Positions 16,469 to 25,809 of a stretch of 64,000 nt of DNA are shown here, one piece after another. The DNA comes from Hyphomicrobiaceae bacterium (GTDB lineage Bacteria > Pseudomonadota > Alphaproteobacteria > Rhizobiales > Hyphomicrobiaceae), in assembly GCA_030655135.1 (NCBI GenBank), contig JAURWC010000081.1, forward strand, positions 124,001 through 188,000, given 5' to 3'. The notes under the pieces are model-generated. The model saw only the letters and a list, made by a program, of their open reading frames with translations. It was not told the DNA's origin and did not search any database. Each line of letters opens with the position of its first letter. Position 1 is the stretch's first letter. Position numbers and translations under genes: made by a program.

Positions 16469-17416
16469 GTGCGGGTGCTTTCGGCGGGTTTCATCGGATT
16501 GGCTTTGGCCATTGCAGGCACGACCAGCGCGATCGCGCAGACAGCGGGCGCACCGGCAGCAGCTGCTGCGGCCAACAAGGCGCCTGCGCCGGCAGCAGCG
16601 CCGGCCGCGGCCGCCGCACCTTGCGCGAATCCTGATGCGCTCGGGGTGGTGAAGACACTGGAGATCGACACCACGGGCGGCCCCGGCTTCGGGCTGGAGC
16701 AATACAAGGTGCACGATTTCCTGCAGCCCAAGGAAGTGGTGCTGACGTTCGACGACGGCCCGCAGGTGCGGACGACGAAAGCCATCCTCGACGCGCTGGC
16801 CGAGCAGTGCACGAAGGCGACGTTCTTCTCGATCGGCAAGATGGCGCTCGGGCTGCCTGAGATTTTGCGCGATGTAGCGGCGCGTGGGCATACGATCGGC
16901 TCCCATACCTGGTCGCACGCCGACCTGGGCAAGCTGAGCAAGAAGGATCCCAAGCTGGCGATCGAGGAATTCGAAAAGGGGTTGAGCGGCGTTCACCGGG
17001 CGCTTGGCGGCAATGTCTCCTCGTTCTTCCGTTTCCCCTATCTCAAAGATTCGAAGGAAATGGTGGAGCACCTGTCGCAGCGCAACATCGCGATGTTCTC
17101 GATGGACGCAGACTCGTTCGACTTCAAGAACAACCCGGACCAGATCGTAAAGACGGTCATGACCAAGCTCGAAGCCAAGGGCAAAGGCATCATCCTGCTG
17201 CACGACATCCAGCCGCGAACGGCGACTGCAATGCCAAAATTGCTAAAGGCGCTTAAGGACGGCGGCTACAAGGTCGTTCATCTGAAATCGAAGACGCCGG
17301 CGTCGACGCTGCCGGAATACGACGCGATGATCGAAAAGGACGTCAAAGGGCTGCCGACGGCAGGAAACGAGAAGCCAACATCGAGCATTGTCCGCACGGT
17401 GCCGAATGAGCCATAG
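16469..17416 (+). CDS. Exported polysaccharide deacetylase (NodB homology)
   Basis: The 315-residue protein starts at GTG 16469 with AGGAGG six bases upstream. It has a signal peptide (LSAGFIGLALAIAGTTSAIA), an Ala/Pro-rich linker to about residue 55, and then a NodB domain: VVLTFDDGPQ with the two catalytic/metal Asp, IGSHTWSHADL with the His-x3-His pair, SFFRFPYLKDS, and GIILLHDIQPRTATAMPKLL. Such carbohydrate esterase family 4 enzymes N-deacetylate chitooligosaccharide or peptidoglycan sugars in the periplasm. The plus-strand neighbour encodes another envelope protein 83 bases downstream, so cotranscription is possible. Confidence 0.9.
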   Translation: MRVLSAGFIGLALAIAGTTSAIAQTAGAPAAAAAANKAPAPAAAPAAAAAPCANPDALGVVKTLEIDTTGGPGFGLEQYKVHDFLQPKEVVLTFDDGPQVRTTKAILDALAEQCTKATFFSIGKMALGLPEILRDVAARGHTIGSHTWSHADLGKLSKKDPKLAIEEFEKGLSGVHRALGGNVSSFFRFPYLKDSKEMVEHLSQRNIAMFSMDADSFDFKNNPDQIVKTVMTKLEAKGKGIILLHDIQPRTATAMPKLLKALKDGGYKVVHLKSKTPASTLPEYDAMIEKDVKGLPTAGNEKPTSSIVRTVPNEP

Positions 17417-17499
17417 TGTCGGCTAAACTTCCTGTAACTAACCTACTGGCGGAAGGCGAATTTTTGTGATTCGCCCCGCCCGCTGGTCCGAGAGCTTAA

Positions 17500-18876
17500 A
17501 TGATGTATCCGTTGCGACGTACGATTTTGGCGCTGTCGGCGCTGTTACTCACGGCGCCTGCCGCCCTGTCACAGACATGCAAAAAGGAAGACTTCGCCGG
17601 CGCCGTCGACCAGGCCGGCGCATCGCTGCGCAAGTTCAATCTGGACAATCAGCCGAAGCTCAACGCCAAGCTGGAGGCCCTGCGCGCCAAGAAGGGTTGG
17701 AAAAAAACCGACTCTGAAGACAAGGCGCTGGAGTACCTGCAGGACGGCCGTATTGCGGAACTCGACGCGCAATCCAACGAGCTGCTGACGAAGATCGACG
17801 CCCTTGGCCGCGTCGAAGAAGGCAAACCTGCCGACTGCGGGAAGCTATCTGAGCTCAAGGCCGCCGGCGTCGAACTGCTGGCCGTGATGAAGGCGAAGTC
17901 CAGCTACACGCTGGAAAAGATCGAACTGGAAATCCAGGCCGGCGGCGGCGCGCCTAAGCCGGTGGCTACAGCACCGCCTGCAGTTGCGCCGAAGGCCGAA
18001 GCACCGAAGCCTGAGGCGCCCAGGGCCGACGCGCCCAAGACCGAACCGGCAAAGCCAGCGGACAACAAGCTGGCCGACGTCAAAGTCATCTCAAAGCCAG
18101 CCGAGCCGAAGATGGCAGAAGCCCAGCGAGAGCCCAGCAAGGCACCGGCCGAGCGGGGGCCAGAGCGCGGACCCGAGCGCGCGGGCGGTGCTTCACCCCC
18201 GCCTGCCGTGCGGCCACTCACTGAAAGGGAAGCCGCCGAGGCACGCACGGAAGCGGATCGCCGCGCGTCGAAGGCACCGCCGTCGAACTGGGAGACGTCC
18301 AGCGAGCAGGCGATGAACATGGATCCGGGCGGGGCCGGACAGCCGTATGGGCCGCCGCCTGGTGAATATACGTCTGACGAAAACGAAGAAGGCTACACGC
18401 TGGACGAAATCCGCGACGCAACGCGCGGGTTCTTCGGCACGATCTCGACGAACCTTGCCTCGGTGATCGAGTATTCGTTCTCCAAGCAAGGACGTCCGAC
18501 GGCCTACATTCTCGGGCAGGAGGGCGGCGGCGCATTCCTGGCGGGGCTGCGCTATGGCAACGGCACGTTATACCGGCGCTCGGGTGGCACGCAGACGCAG
18601 AAGATCTACTGGCACGGCCCGTCGGTTGGCTATGACGTGGGCGCGGAAGGATCGCGGACGCTGTTCCTGATCTACAAGCTGCGCGACTCTGCGGACCTCT
18701 ATCGCACGTTCAGCGGCATCGACGGTTCCGCCTATGTGGTCGGCGGCGTTGGGCTGACGCTGCTCAAGGGCGGGCCGGTGTTCATGGCGCCGATCCGGTC
18801 CGGCGTCGGGCTGCGGCTTGGTGCGAACCTCGGCTACCTGCGCTTCACGCCGCAACCAACGTGGAATCCGTTTTAA
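17500..18876 (+). CDS. EipA-like envelope protein (DUF1134) with long N-terminal extension
   Basis: The 458-residue protein has a signal peptide (RRTILALSALLLTAPAALSQ), a helical charged region (residues 30-145), a Pro/Ala/Glu/Lys-rich low-complexity region (about 150-270), and a C-terminal DUF1134 domain (EIRDATRGFFGTISTNLASV, FLAGLRYGNGTLYRR, YWHGPSVGYDVGAEGSRTLF, GSAYVVGGVGLTLLKGGPVF). DUF1134 is the fold of the periplasmic protein EipA, which supports cell-envelope integrity in Brucella and Caulobacter. Typical EipA proteins are only about 200 residues, so the N-terminal half is an addition. The palindromic repeat cluster follows the stop. Confidence 0.82.
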   Translation: MMYPLRRTILALSALLLTAPAALSQTCKKEDFAGAVDQAGASLRKFNLDNQPKLNAKLEALRAKKGWKKTDSEDKALEYLQDGRIAELDAQSNELLTKIDALGRVEEGKPADCGKLSELKAAGVELLAVMKAKSSYTLEKIELEIQAGGGAPKPVATAPPAVAPKAEAPKPEAPRADAPKTEPAKPADNKLADVKVISKPAEPKMAEAQREPSKAPAERGPERGPERAGGASPPPAVRPLTEREAAEARTEADRRASKAPPSNWETSSEQAMNMDPGGAGQPYGPPPGEYTSDENEEGYTLDEIRDATRGFFGTISTNLASVIEYSFSKQGRPTAYILGQEGGGAFLAGLRYGNGTLYRRSGGTQTQKIYWHGPSVGYDVGAEGSRTLFLIYKLRDSADLYRTFSGIDGSAYVVGGVGLTLLKGGPVFMAPIRSGVGLRLGANLGYLRFTPQPTWNPF

Positions 18877-18880
18877 CAAG

Positions 18881-19132
18881 GGTCTGACCTCGGTCAGACC
18901 TGTTGCAGATGTCGGCGCCGGCGCAACCGAGCCCGTGCGTTCGTGGCTGGGGTCAGACCGAGGTCTGACCCCGTTTTCCGTGTCGGAAACAAAAAGTGGC
19001 GACCCGCATGGCCATCTTTCATTGGAGACAGGGTCTGACCTCGGTCAGACCCCGTTGCCGTTGGTTTAATGCCGGCGCCGGCTCAACCGAGCCGGTGCGT
19101 TCGTGGCTGGGGTCAGACCGAGGTCTGACCCC
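18881..19132. repeat. Duplicated palindromic repeat cluster (GGTCTGACC/GGTCAGACC)
   Basis: Two similar units, about 18881-18990 and 19031-19150, each begin with a GGTCTGACC-TC-GGTCAGACC palindrome and end with a GGTCAGACC-GA-GGTCTGACC palindrome (18881-18900, 18949-18972, 19031-19052, 19109-19132). Between them both carry a GGCGCCGGC core, AACCGAGCC and GTGCGTTCGTGGCTGG. All eight half-sites can pair with one another, giving alternative folds. The cluster lies between convergent genes (eipA-like + and OmpA -), as REP/BIME-type elements usually do. Confidence 0.85.
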
Positions 19133-19144
19133 GTTTCGGAAACA

Positions 19145-19174
19145 AAAAAGGCGGCCTTGCAAGGCCGCCTTTTT
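19145..19174. terminator. Bidirectional intrinsic terminator
   Basis: AAAAAGGCGGCC (19145-19156) pairs with GGCCGCCTTTTT (19163-19174) around a TTGCAA loop, with U-tracts on both strands. It serves the end of the OmpA-family gene (-) and the end of the eipA-like transcript (+). Confidence 0.9.
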
Positions 19175-19190
19175 CATTGTGCTATCGGAT

Positions 19191-21026
19191 CTACTTTTCG
19201 CTGCGCGACAGCAGCGGCGTGATGCGGCGCACCGCGACGCGGCGGTTCTGCCGCTCGGCCTGTTCGGTACTCACCTTCAGATACTGCTCGCCGTAGCCCT
19301 GCGTGGTGAGATTTTCTGCTGGGACACCGAACTGCTCCGAAAGAATGATCGCGACGCTCTCTGCGCGCCTATCCGATAGGCTGAGGTTGTCCTCGTCGGA
19401 GCCCACCGCATCGGTGTGACCTTCGATCATGAACATCTCGTCGGGATTGCGATCGATGACGCGCTTCATGGCGCCGGCCACGCGTTGCAGGGCCGGGTAC
19501 TGGTCCTGCGTCACTTCCCAAGCGCCGAACTCGAAGTTGATGGCGTCGAGGTCGATGCGGCGCATGCGATCGCGCAGCATCGGCGAGCGGCGGACTTCTT
19601 CCATCGAGTACGTACGATCGAGTTCCTCGACCGGCGGCGCCGACAACGTTTCGTAAACCTCGACGTCGGACGCCTCCTCGTAGTCGAGGATGTAGTCTTC
19701 ACGCGAGATCGACATGCGCGGCGGTGGCAGGTCGACGATGGCATCGATGAATGATCCATCGTTGTGGCGGCGATAGTAGTCGCGGTTGTCGAACAGGATC
19801 ACTTCGCGGCCGTCGCGATCGCGGCGATAGCGGCGCAGCGAACGTCCGCGATCGTCGGTTTCGGTATAGATCTCGATGCCGCCCGGGCGGACGCTGATCG
19901 AGATATCGAGGCCGTTACGCTTTTCACGACGCGTGCCGCCGCGATCAAGACGGCGGAAGCGTTCTGTCTCGTCGTGGCGGATGATAGTCTTGCCGCCTTC
20001 CTTGACGATCGACCGCTTGTCCGGCTCCTCGATGACGACGCGCTTGCCGCCATCCTCGGTGCGTTCCTTGCGCTCCTGTTTCAGCTCTTTCAGGTCCTTC
20101 ACTTCAGACGGAGCAGCGGCCGGAGCCGCGCCCGCAGGTGCTGCTGCTGGCGCTGGTGCCTTGCCGTCCGCGGGCGGCGCCTTGCCGTCTACGGCTGGCG
20201 CAGCCTTACCGTCCGGTGCGGGCAGGGTGCCCTCAACGCCCTTCTTCGGCGGACCGGCGTCCGGGCCTTTTTCGGCAGGAACGGGTTCCTTGCCGGCGCC
20301 GGGCTGCTTTGCGGCGGGCGGAATTCCATCGTCCGTCTTGGCGCCGGGCACGGGTTCTTTCTTGCCATCGACATCGCCGCCCGGCTTGCCATCTGGAGCT
20401 TTCATCTTTGCCTTCGGCTCTTCGGCCGGTTCCGCACCTTTAGGGGCCGGTTCTTTCGGCTCGGCCTTCGGTACAGCTTTCGGCTCTGGCTTAGGCTCAG
20501 ATTTCAACGCGGGCGCCGGCTCGTCCTTGGGCTCGGGCGCAGCCTTCTTTTCTACTGGTGGCGGCAATTTTTTCTCAACGGGAGGTGCCGCCTTCTTTTC
20601 AATGGGCGGTCCATCGCCGTCATCCTTAGGAGGACGCGGCTTCTTCTGGGGCGGTCCGTCATCGTCACCCGCCGCAGGTGAAGGTGCCTTTTTCGGCGCG
20701 GGCTCAGCGTCTGTATCGCGAGCTGGGCGGGCCGGGCGTTCGGGCCGTGGTTCGGCGGCATCGGATTTTTCGCGCTGCGGACGCTGAGGGCGTTCGGCAC
20801 CACCGCCCTCATCGCCGCGTTTGCCGCGAGGTTCAGCTGCGCCGTCGTCGCCGCCTTTGCCGCGCGGCTCTGGAGCGCCGCCACCGTTTCCACCGCTACC
20901 ATTGTCGTCATCCGGACCAGCCTGGGCCAGTTGAACCGGTGCGGCGCGCTCCAAAGCGTAAGCGGAACTCGCAGCAAGCAGCGTAGCGGCAAGCGCCAGC
21001 GACGGCAATTTCCAGTTCTCTTTCAA
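19191..21026 (-). CDS. OmpA-family protein with long Pro/Lys/Ala linker
   Basis: The 611-residue protein starts at TTG 21026, placed by AAGGAG at spacing 7 on the minus strand; a longer frame to 21104 lacks a signal peptide near its start. It has a signal peptide (LPSLALAATLLAASSAYA), then about 300 residues rich in Pro, Lys, Glu and Ala with repeated PxPKAEPK-type units, and then a mixed Arg/Asp-rich region. The C-terminus has an OmpA peptidoglycan-binding domain (FMIEGHTDAVGSDEDNLSLS, RRAESVAIIL, TTQGYGEQYL, RQNRRVAVRRITPLL). It probably tethers an extended periplasmic arm to peptidoglycan. No transmembrane barrel is seen. Confidence 0.88.
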   Translation of the reverse strand: MKENWKLPSLALAATLLAASSAYALERAAPVQLAQAGPDDDNGSGGNGGGAPEPRGKGGDDGAAEPRGKRGDEGGGAERPQRPQREKSDAAEPRPERPARPARDTDAEPAPKKAPSPAAGDDDGPPQKKPRPPKDDGDGPPIEKKAAPPVEKKLPPPVEKKAAPEPKDEPAPALKSEPKPEPKAVPKAEPKEPAPKGAEPAEEPKAKMKAPDGKPGGDVDGKKEPVPGAKTDDGIPPAAKQPGAGKEPVPAEKGPDAGPPKKGVEGTLPAPDGKAAPAVDGKAPPADGKAPAPAAAPAGAAPAAAPSEVKDLKELKQERKERTEDGGKRVVIEEPDKRSIVKEGGKTIIRHDETERFRRLDRGGTRREKRNGLDISISVRPGGIEIYTETDDRGRSLRRYRRDRDGREVILFDNRDYYRRHNDGSFIDAIVDLPPPRMSISREDYILDYEEASDVEVYETLSAPPVEELDRTYSMEEVRRSPMLRDRMRRIDLDAINFEFGAWEVTQDQYPALQRVAGAMKRVIDRNPDEMFMIEGHTDAVGSDEDNLSLSDRRAESVAIILSEQFGVPAENLTTQGYGEQYLKVSTEQAERQNRRVAVRRITPLLSRSEK

Positions 21027-21200
21027 GATCAATCTCCTTAGTCGAGCGCTTGTGCGCATTATTGTGCAGCACGAAACGCACGGGGGTGGCATATGGCTCC
21101 CCAAGAAATGCTGTTAGGCGGAAGAAATTTCGCACGAGCAGCGCAGGCCGCTGAAACAACGCGTGCTTTTGCGACTTGCCGGTCTGCCGGTCAGCGCAAT

Positions 21201-22325
21201 TCAGAAGTCGTAAGAGTCGTAGTCGCGCACGTAGCGGCGCTGGCGCGGTGGCGGCGATCGATAGCGCGGCCGATCGTCATATTCGTCGTCGTAGCCGCGA
21301 TCGCTGTAGACACCGCGGCGCGGGAACGGCGGCATGTCGTCATCGTCTTCGTCAAACGAGGGCCCATCTTCGAAGCTGCGCAGCGTGGTGCGCGGACGGC
21401 GCGTGTCCTCGTTCGAGGCCACGGGCGCGGACGACTGCTTGGGCGTGCCGAAGACCGTGATCTGCGTCTTCTGCTTGCCGTGCTTGGTGACCATGCGATA
21501 CAGCGCCGCCGCGTTCGACGGCGACAAGCGCACGCAGCCGTGCGAGGCGGGACGGCCCAGCGCGTAGACCGAATCCGTACCGTGGATCGCGGCGCCGCCG
21601 TGGAAGAAGATCGCGTGCGGCATCGGCGCATAATCGTATTTGCGCGAATACCACATCTTCGACATCCACACGGGGCGGAACGTGCCCTTCGGCGTGAGGT
21701 AGCCGGTGCGGCCGGAGGAGATGGTCCATTTGTACGAGGCGCCACCATATTCGGTGACGGTCATCTTCTGGCTCGTCAGGTCGATGGCGACGTGCAGCGT
21801 GGGCTTGGGCGGCTCTGGCTTGGCGAGCGTGGGCACAGCGTCAGATTTCGCGTCCGGCTTGACGCTTGGCTTGGCGTCGGATTTTGCGGCCGTCGCTGCG
21901 GCTGGCGCCGCGCCTTTGTCGATAGGCTTTACGGCAGGTCCTTCCGGCACCGGGGCTGCGGACTTGGCTTCCGATGCAGCGGCTTTTGCTGCTGCAGCTG
22001 CGCCTTCCGCGGCGGGTGCGGTGGCCGCAGGCGCAGCCGCTGCTGCCGGCGGCGGCGGCGTAGCCGCAGGCTGAGCGGCCGCAGGTGTAGCGGTCGTCTG
22101 CGGCGACGAGCCTGCGGGCTTTTGCCCCGCATACGGCTCTGCTGCTGCTGCTGGTTTTTGGGCGGGCTTGGGAGCATTCAGGATCTGGGGCGCCGCTGTC
22201 GCGGAAGGCGATTCGCCAGTCGTGGCCGGAGGCGACTTTTGGCTTGTCGCCGGAGGCGACTGGGCCACCGCACCGGTTGCGGCAAGCGCGAGCGCGAGGA
22301 TCGCAGCAAGGGACGCAGCCTTCAT
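21201..22325 (-). CDS. L,D-transpeptidase (YkuD domain) with Ala/Pro-rich linker and charged tail
   Basis: The 374-residue protein has a signal peptide (AASLAAILALALAATGAVAQ), an Ala/Pro/Lys linker of about 150 residues, and a YkuD domain (VAIDLTSQKMTVTEYG, TGYLTPKGTFRPVWMSKMWY, FFHGGAAIHGTDSVYALGRP) with the catalytic motif SHGCVRLSPSNAAALYRMV. It forms 3-3 cross-links in peptidoglycan or attaches proteins to it. After the domain there is a tail of about 70 residues rich in Asp, Arg and Tyr (DEDDDDMPPF; YRSPPPRQRRYVRDYDSYDF), of unknown role. AGGAG lies 8 bases before the start. It is upstream of, and codirectional with, the OmpA-family gene. Confidence 0.92.
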   Translation of the reverse strand: MKAASLAAILALALAATGAVAQSPPATSQKSPPATTGESPSATAAPQILNAPKPAQKPAAAAEPYAGQKPAGSSPQTTATPAAAQPAATPPPPAAAAAPAATAPAAEGAAAAAKAAASEAKSAAPVPEGPAVKPIDKGAAPAAATAAKSDAKPSVKPDAKSDAVPTLAKPEPPKPTLHVAIDLTSQKMTVTEYGGASYKWTISSGRTGYLTPKGTFRPVWMSKMWYSRKYDYAPMPHAIFFHGGAAIHGTDSVYALGRPASHGCVRLSPSNAAALYRMVTKHGKQKTQITVFGTPKQSSAPVASNEDTRRPRTTLRSFEDGPSFDEDDDDMPPFPRRGVYSDRGYDDEYDDRPRYRSPPPRQRRYVRDYDSYDF

Positions 22326-22481
22326 GAAACAGCACTCCTAAGTTCTGTCCCGGCAGGATGATGCCACAGGCCGGGTCGTTTGGTAGCGATCACACGCAGA
22401 GTCGATTAATGTGCTGGTTTCATGGCCATATTTTGCTGCGAGTGCGGTTCTGACGCAGCGCGGATTGACGCGCCGTTCTGT

Positions 22482-23927
22482 TCAGTGTGAGTCGCGAACG
22501 GCCGCATAACCAGCAAGCGCGGCCTTACGGGCCTCCGCGTGGTCGACGATCGGGTGCGGATAATTTTTGCCCAACACGACTCCGGCTTTCGCTAGGGCTG
22601 CCGGTGCGGCCTCCCAAGGTGTGTTAAGATCCTCGTCCGACAGCGCTGCCAGCTCCGGCACCCAGCGGCGGACATACTCGCCCTTCGGATCGAAAGTGGT
22701 GCCCTGCTTCATCGGATTGAAGATGCGGAAATAGGGTGCCGCATCGGCGCCGGAGCCTGCCACCCACTGCCAGCTCGCGGCGTTATTGGCGAGATCAGCG
22801 TCGACCAGCGTGTCCCAGAACCACGTTTGGCCCTGCTGCCAGGAGATCAGCAGGTGCTTGATCAGGAAAGAGGCGACGATCATGCGCACGCGATTGTGCA
22901 TCCAGCCGGTGTGCCACAGCTCGCGCATGCCGGCGTCGACGATGGGATAGCCGGTTTGCCCACGCTGCCAGGCAGTGAGGTTGGCCTTCTGATTTTTCCA
23001 CGGGTAGGCGGCGAACTCGGGCCGGAACGGCTTTTCGGGCAAATCAGGAAAATGGAACAGCAAGTGATACGAGAACTCGCGCCAAACGATTTCCTTGAGA
23101 TACGTTTCAGCGCCCTTGTCGAGTGAATTGCCGCGCGCGTGATGCATCAGTGCGTGCCAGACGCGGCAGGGGCTAATCTCGCCGAAGTGGAGATGCGGGG
23201 ACAGGCGCGAGGTGCCAACCTTGTCGGGACGGTTGCGGCTGTCGGCGTAACCGGAGACGATTGCGTCGAGAAAGGCTTCGAGGCGTTGCTCGGCGCCGGC
23301 TTCGCCCGGCTGCCAGCTCTCGCGCATACCGCCGGACCAATCTGGCTTCGTCGGCAGCAGCTTCCAGGAGGCCAACGCGTCGCTTTTGGGCAGCTTGGCT
23401 GGTGGCGTGATCTGGGTTGGAGCGGGCTGCGGCTTGGCGGGATCGTCGCCGCCCGAGAGCGCATTCCAAAACGGAGTGTAGACCTTGAACGGACCGCCGG
23501 TCTTGGTGCGCAGGTCTTCGGGTTCGCGCAGCAGCGTACCAGGATAGCGCTTCAGTTCGGCACCCGCCTTTGTCAGCTTGGCCTTCAGGTCATTTTCGAG
23601 AGCGACGGCCCACGGCTCGTAGGAACGCGAGCAGAAAACCGCTGTGGCGCCCGTCTCCTTCACAAGCTTCACAAGTTCGGCTGAGAAGGTGCCCCGGCGA
23701 AAAACAAGGGGCGCGCCGATGCCGGCGAGCGCGCGCGTCAATTCGGTGAGGCTGTGATGCAGCCACCAGCGCGACGCCGACGCGATGGCCCATGGGCCAG
23801 GCGTCTCGTCGTCGAGAATGTAGACAGGCAGCACCGGTGCGCCAGTGGCGATCGCAGCGCGCAATGCGCGATGATCGGTCAGGCGGAGATCCTGGCGGAA
23901 CCAAACGAGTTGTACGGGATCGCTCAT
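22482..23927 (-). CDS. phrB: Deoxyribodipyrimidine photolyase
   Basis: The 481-residue flavoenzyme repairs UV-induced pyrimidine dimers using light. Seen: LVWFRQDLRLTDHRALRAAI at the N-terminus (antenna Rossmann domain), then the FAD domain (SRLSPHLHFGEISPCRVWHA, WREFSYHLLFHFPDLPEKPF, GQTGYPIVDAGMRELWHTGW, MHNRVRMIVASFLIKHLLI, DADLANNAASWQWVAGSGAD). Length and motifs fit class I CPD photolyases. ATG at 23927 starts the conserved MSDPVQLVWFRQ; the frame stays open far upstream through the TPR gene only by chance. It lies 76 bases after the TPR gene and may be cotranscribed with it. Confidence 0.95.
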   Translation of the reverse strand: MSDPVQLVWFRQDLRLTDHRALRAAIATGAPVLPVYILDDETPGPWAIASASRWWLHHSLTELTRALAGIGAPLVFRRGTFSAELVKLVKETGATAVFCSRSYEPWAVALENDLKAKLTKAGAELKRYPGTLLREPEDLRTKTGGPFKVYTPFWNALSGGDDPAKPQPAPTQITPPAKLPKSDALASWKLLPTKPDWSGGMRESWQPGEAGAEQRLEAFLDAIVSGYADSRNRPDKVGTSRLSPHLHFGEISPCRVWHALMHHARGNSLDKGAETYLKEIVWREFSYHLLFHFPDLPEKPFRPEFAAYPWKNQKANLTAWQRGQTGYPIVDAGMRELWHTGWMHNRVRMIVASFLIKHLLISWQQGQTWFWDTLVDADLANNAASWQWVAGSGADAAPYFRIFNPMKQGTTFDPKGEYVRRWVPELAALSDEDLNTPWEAAPAALAKAGVVLGKNYPHPIVDHAEARKAALAGYAAVRDSH

Positions 23928-24003
23928 GCAGCCCTTGAACGCGGAAACAGCAAATACGTTCGGAGGCACAGTTACGTTTGTGGGATGCCCGCAGATCGCC
24001 GCG

Positions 24004-25677
24004 TCAATTGAAGAACAGGTCGAACAGGGTTTTGGGCTTGCGGCGCTGTGGCCGTGTCCAGGTCTGGGAGCTGCTGCTGCTGCGGCGCTCGGCAACGGCT
24101 TCGTCCTTGCCGACGCGCAAGTTGTATTCGTCTGTGACACCGTCGGCAGACGCAACGGTGACCTTGCCCTCTTCCCACGTCCAGCTGGCTGTCTTGCTGC
24201 CCTGCTTCTGCGGCTCGATGGCGACGATCTTGTTCTCCTGCGTGTCGATGATGGCGACCTGCTGGGTATCTTCCTTGCCCTTCGGCGTGACGAGCGAGCC
24301 GGCGTCGAAGGTGAGCACACCGATGCCCTTGAAGGGGGCTTCCTTCAGTTCCCAATCGGTGATGCGCGGCTTGCCTTCGCCCATCATCTCCAGCGGCACA
24401 GTGATGCGCGGGTAGTCTGCGTTGACGGCGACATAGCGGCCGGAACGCGTGATGACCCGCCACTTGTCGAGGCCAAGTCCGTCCAGGCCCGTGTCATCCG
24501 GCTCCGCGACCGAGAAGCCGAGACGTTGCAAGCTGTCTAGTGCGTCGCGATAGCCTGGGCGAAGGCCCAGCGCACGGCGCAGGTCGGCGACGGCCATTTC
24601 CGACTGGCCCTGGGCTTCCTCGATCTCGGCGCGGGCCCAGTAGACCTCGGCGCGCTTTTCGTCGAGCTTCAGTGCCGTCTCGATATCCTTCATGGCGATA
24701 TCGGGCTGGCTGTCCTGTTTGTAGACGAAGGCGCGGAAGGCGAAGGCCGTGGCCGAGCGCGGGTCGAGTTCGATGGCGCGGTTGAGATCGGCGAAAGCCT
24801 CTTCGCGCGCGTCGATGATGCCGTGCGCCAGGCCGCGGGCTTCAAAGGCTGCGGCGAAGTTCGGGCTGAGTTCGATGGCGCGCGTGAAGTCCTTGATGGC
24901 TGACGGCGTGTTCTTGATCGCCATGTAGGCGTTGCCGCGCAGAACCAGCATCTCGGCGTTGTTGGCGTCGAAGGCGATGGCGCGCGACAGATCCTCGATC
25001 GCCTCGTCGAAGTGTTCGACCTCGAGCTTGGCTTCGGCGCGATTGCGGTATCCGGAGGCAAAGCGCGAGTCCGCCGTGACGGAGCGCGAGAAATCGCGGA
25101 TGGCAGCGTGCGGGCGGCCGAGCGAGAGGTGGGCCCGGCCGCGGCCGCTGAGCGGGGCGGCGTTGGCCGGCATCAACTGGATGGCCTTGGTGTAGTCGCG
25201 CACCGCGTCGCCGGACTGGCCCAGCTTCATGTAGGCGTTGGCGCGATTGTTGTAGGCCGAGGCATAGCCGGGCGCGAGCACGATGGCGCGCTCGAAATCC
25301 TTGATGGCTTCCTTGGGCAGGCCGAGCGCGAGCAGCAGGTTGCCGCGATTGTTGTAAACGGCGGCGTATTCAGGGAAGAGCTGCGCGGCCTTGTTGAAGT
25401 CGTCGATGGCCAGCTTGGCCTGATTGAGGCGCGTATAGGCCACGCCGCGGTCGGTGAGGATGCTGGCGCGGCGGTCATTGGGAAGGCTGGTATCTTTCAA
25501 CGCTTCCGTGTAGCCGCCGGCCGCCTGGGCGGCATCGCCGCGCATCAGCGATGTCGCAGCTTGATCGACAATCGTTTGGGTGGGGGACGGCGCGGCCTGG
25601 GCCGCAGCGGATAGCGCCAGCAGCGCGACGCCTGCAACCGTTCGCGTCCAGAGCGCAATATGTGCCGAGTTGAGCAA
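24004..25677 (-). CDS. Exported TPR-repeat protein
   Basis: The 557-residue protein has an N-terminal signal peptide (TVAGVALLALSAAAQAAPSP) and about ten tetratricopeptide repeats between residues 45 and 400 (for example YNNRGNLLLALGLPKEAIKD, YNNRANAYMKLGQSGDAVRD, LVLRGNAYMAIKNTPSAIKD). A C-terminal beta-rich domain of about 150 residues (VITRSGRYVAVNADYPRITV, WELKEAPFKGIGVLTFD) has no family I can name. TPR domains are protein-interaction scaffolds, here in the periplasm. The start is TTG 25677 with a weak ribosome binding site, the only option that keeps the signal peptide. The photolyase gene follows on the same strand. Confidence 0.85.
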   Translation of the reverse strand: MLNSAHIALWTRTVAGVALLALSAAAQAAPSPTQTIVDQAATSLMRGDAAQAAGGYTEALKDTSLPNDRRASILTDRGVAYTRLNQAKLAIDDFNKAAQLFPEYAAVYNNRGNLLLALGLPKEAIKDFERAIVLAPGYASAYNNRANAYMKLGQSGDAVRDYTKAIQLMPANAAPLSGRGRAHLSLGRPHAAIRDFSRSVTADSRFASGYRNRAEAKLEVEHFDEAIEDLSRAIAFDANNAEMLVLRGNAYMAIKNTPSAIKDFTRAIELSPNFAAAFEARGLAHGIIDAREEAFADLNRAIELDPRSATAFAFRAFVYKQDSQPDIAMKDIETALKLDEKRAEVYWARAEIEEAQGQSEMAVADLRRALGLRPGYRDALDSLQRLGFSVAEPDDTGLDGLGLDKWRVITRSGRYVAVNADYPRITVPLEMMGEGKPRITDWELKEAPFKGIGVLTFDAGSLVTPKGKEDTQQVAIIDTQENKIVAIEPQKQGSKTASWTWEEGKVTVASADGVTDEYNLRVGKDEAVAERRSSSSSQTWTRPQRRKPKTLFDLFFN

Positions 25678-25809
25678 ACCCGTTCTCTGTGTTCGAGCCC
25701 TGTGAACCTGCCGAAGCAGCTATGCAGTGTGTTAGCACATTGCGCAGGGCTTGCGGCAGCCTGAAGTGGCGCGCAAGACCGTGGAAAAGTCCGGGCGGAT
25801 CGGCGCAGT

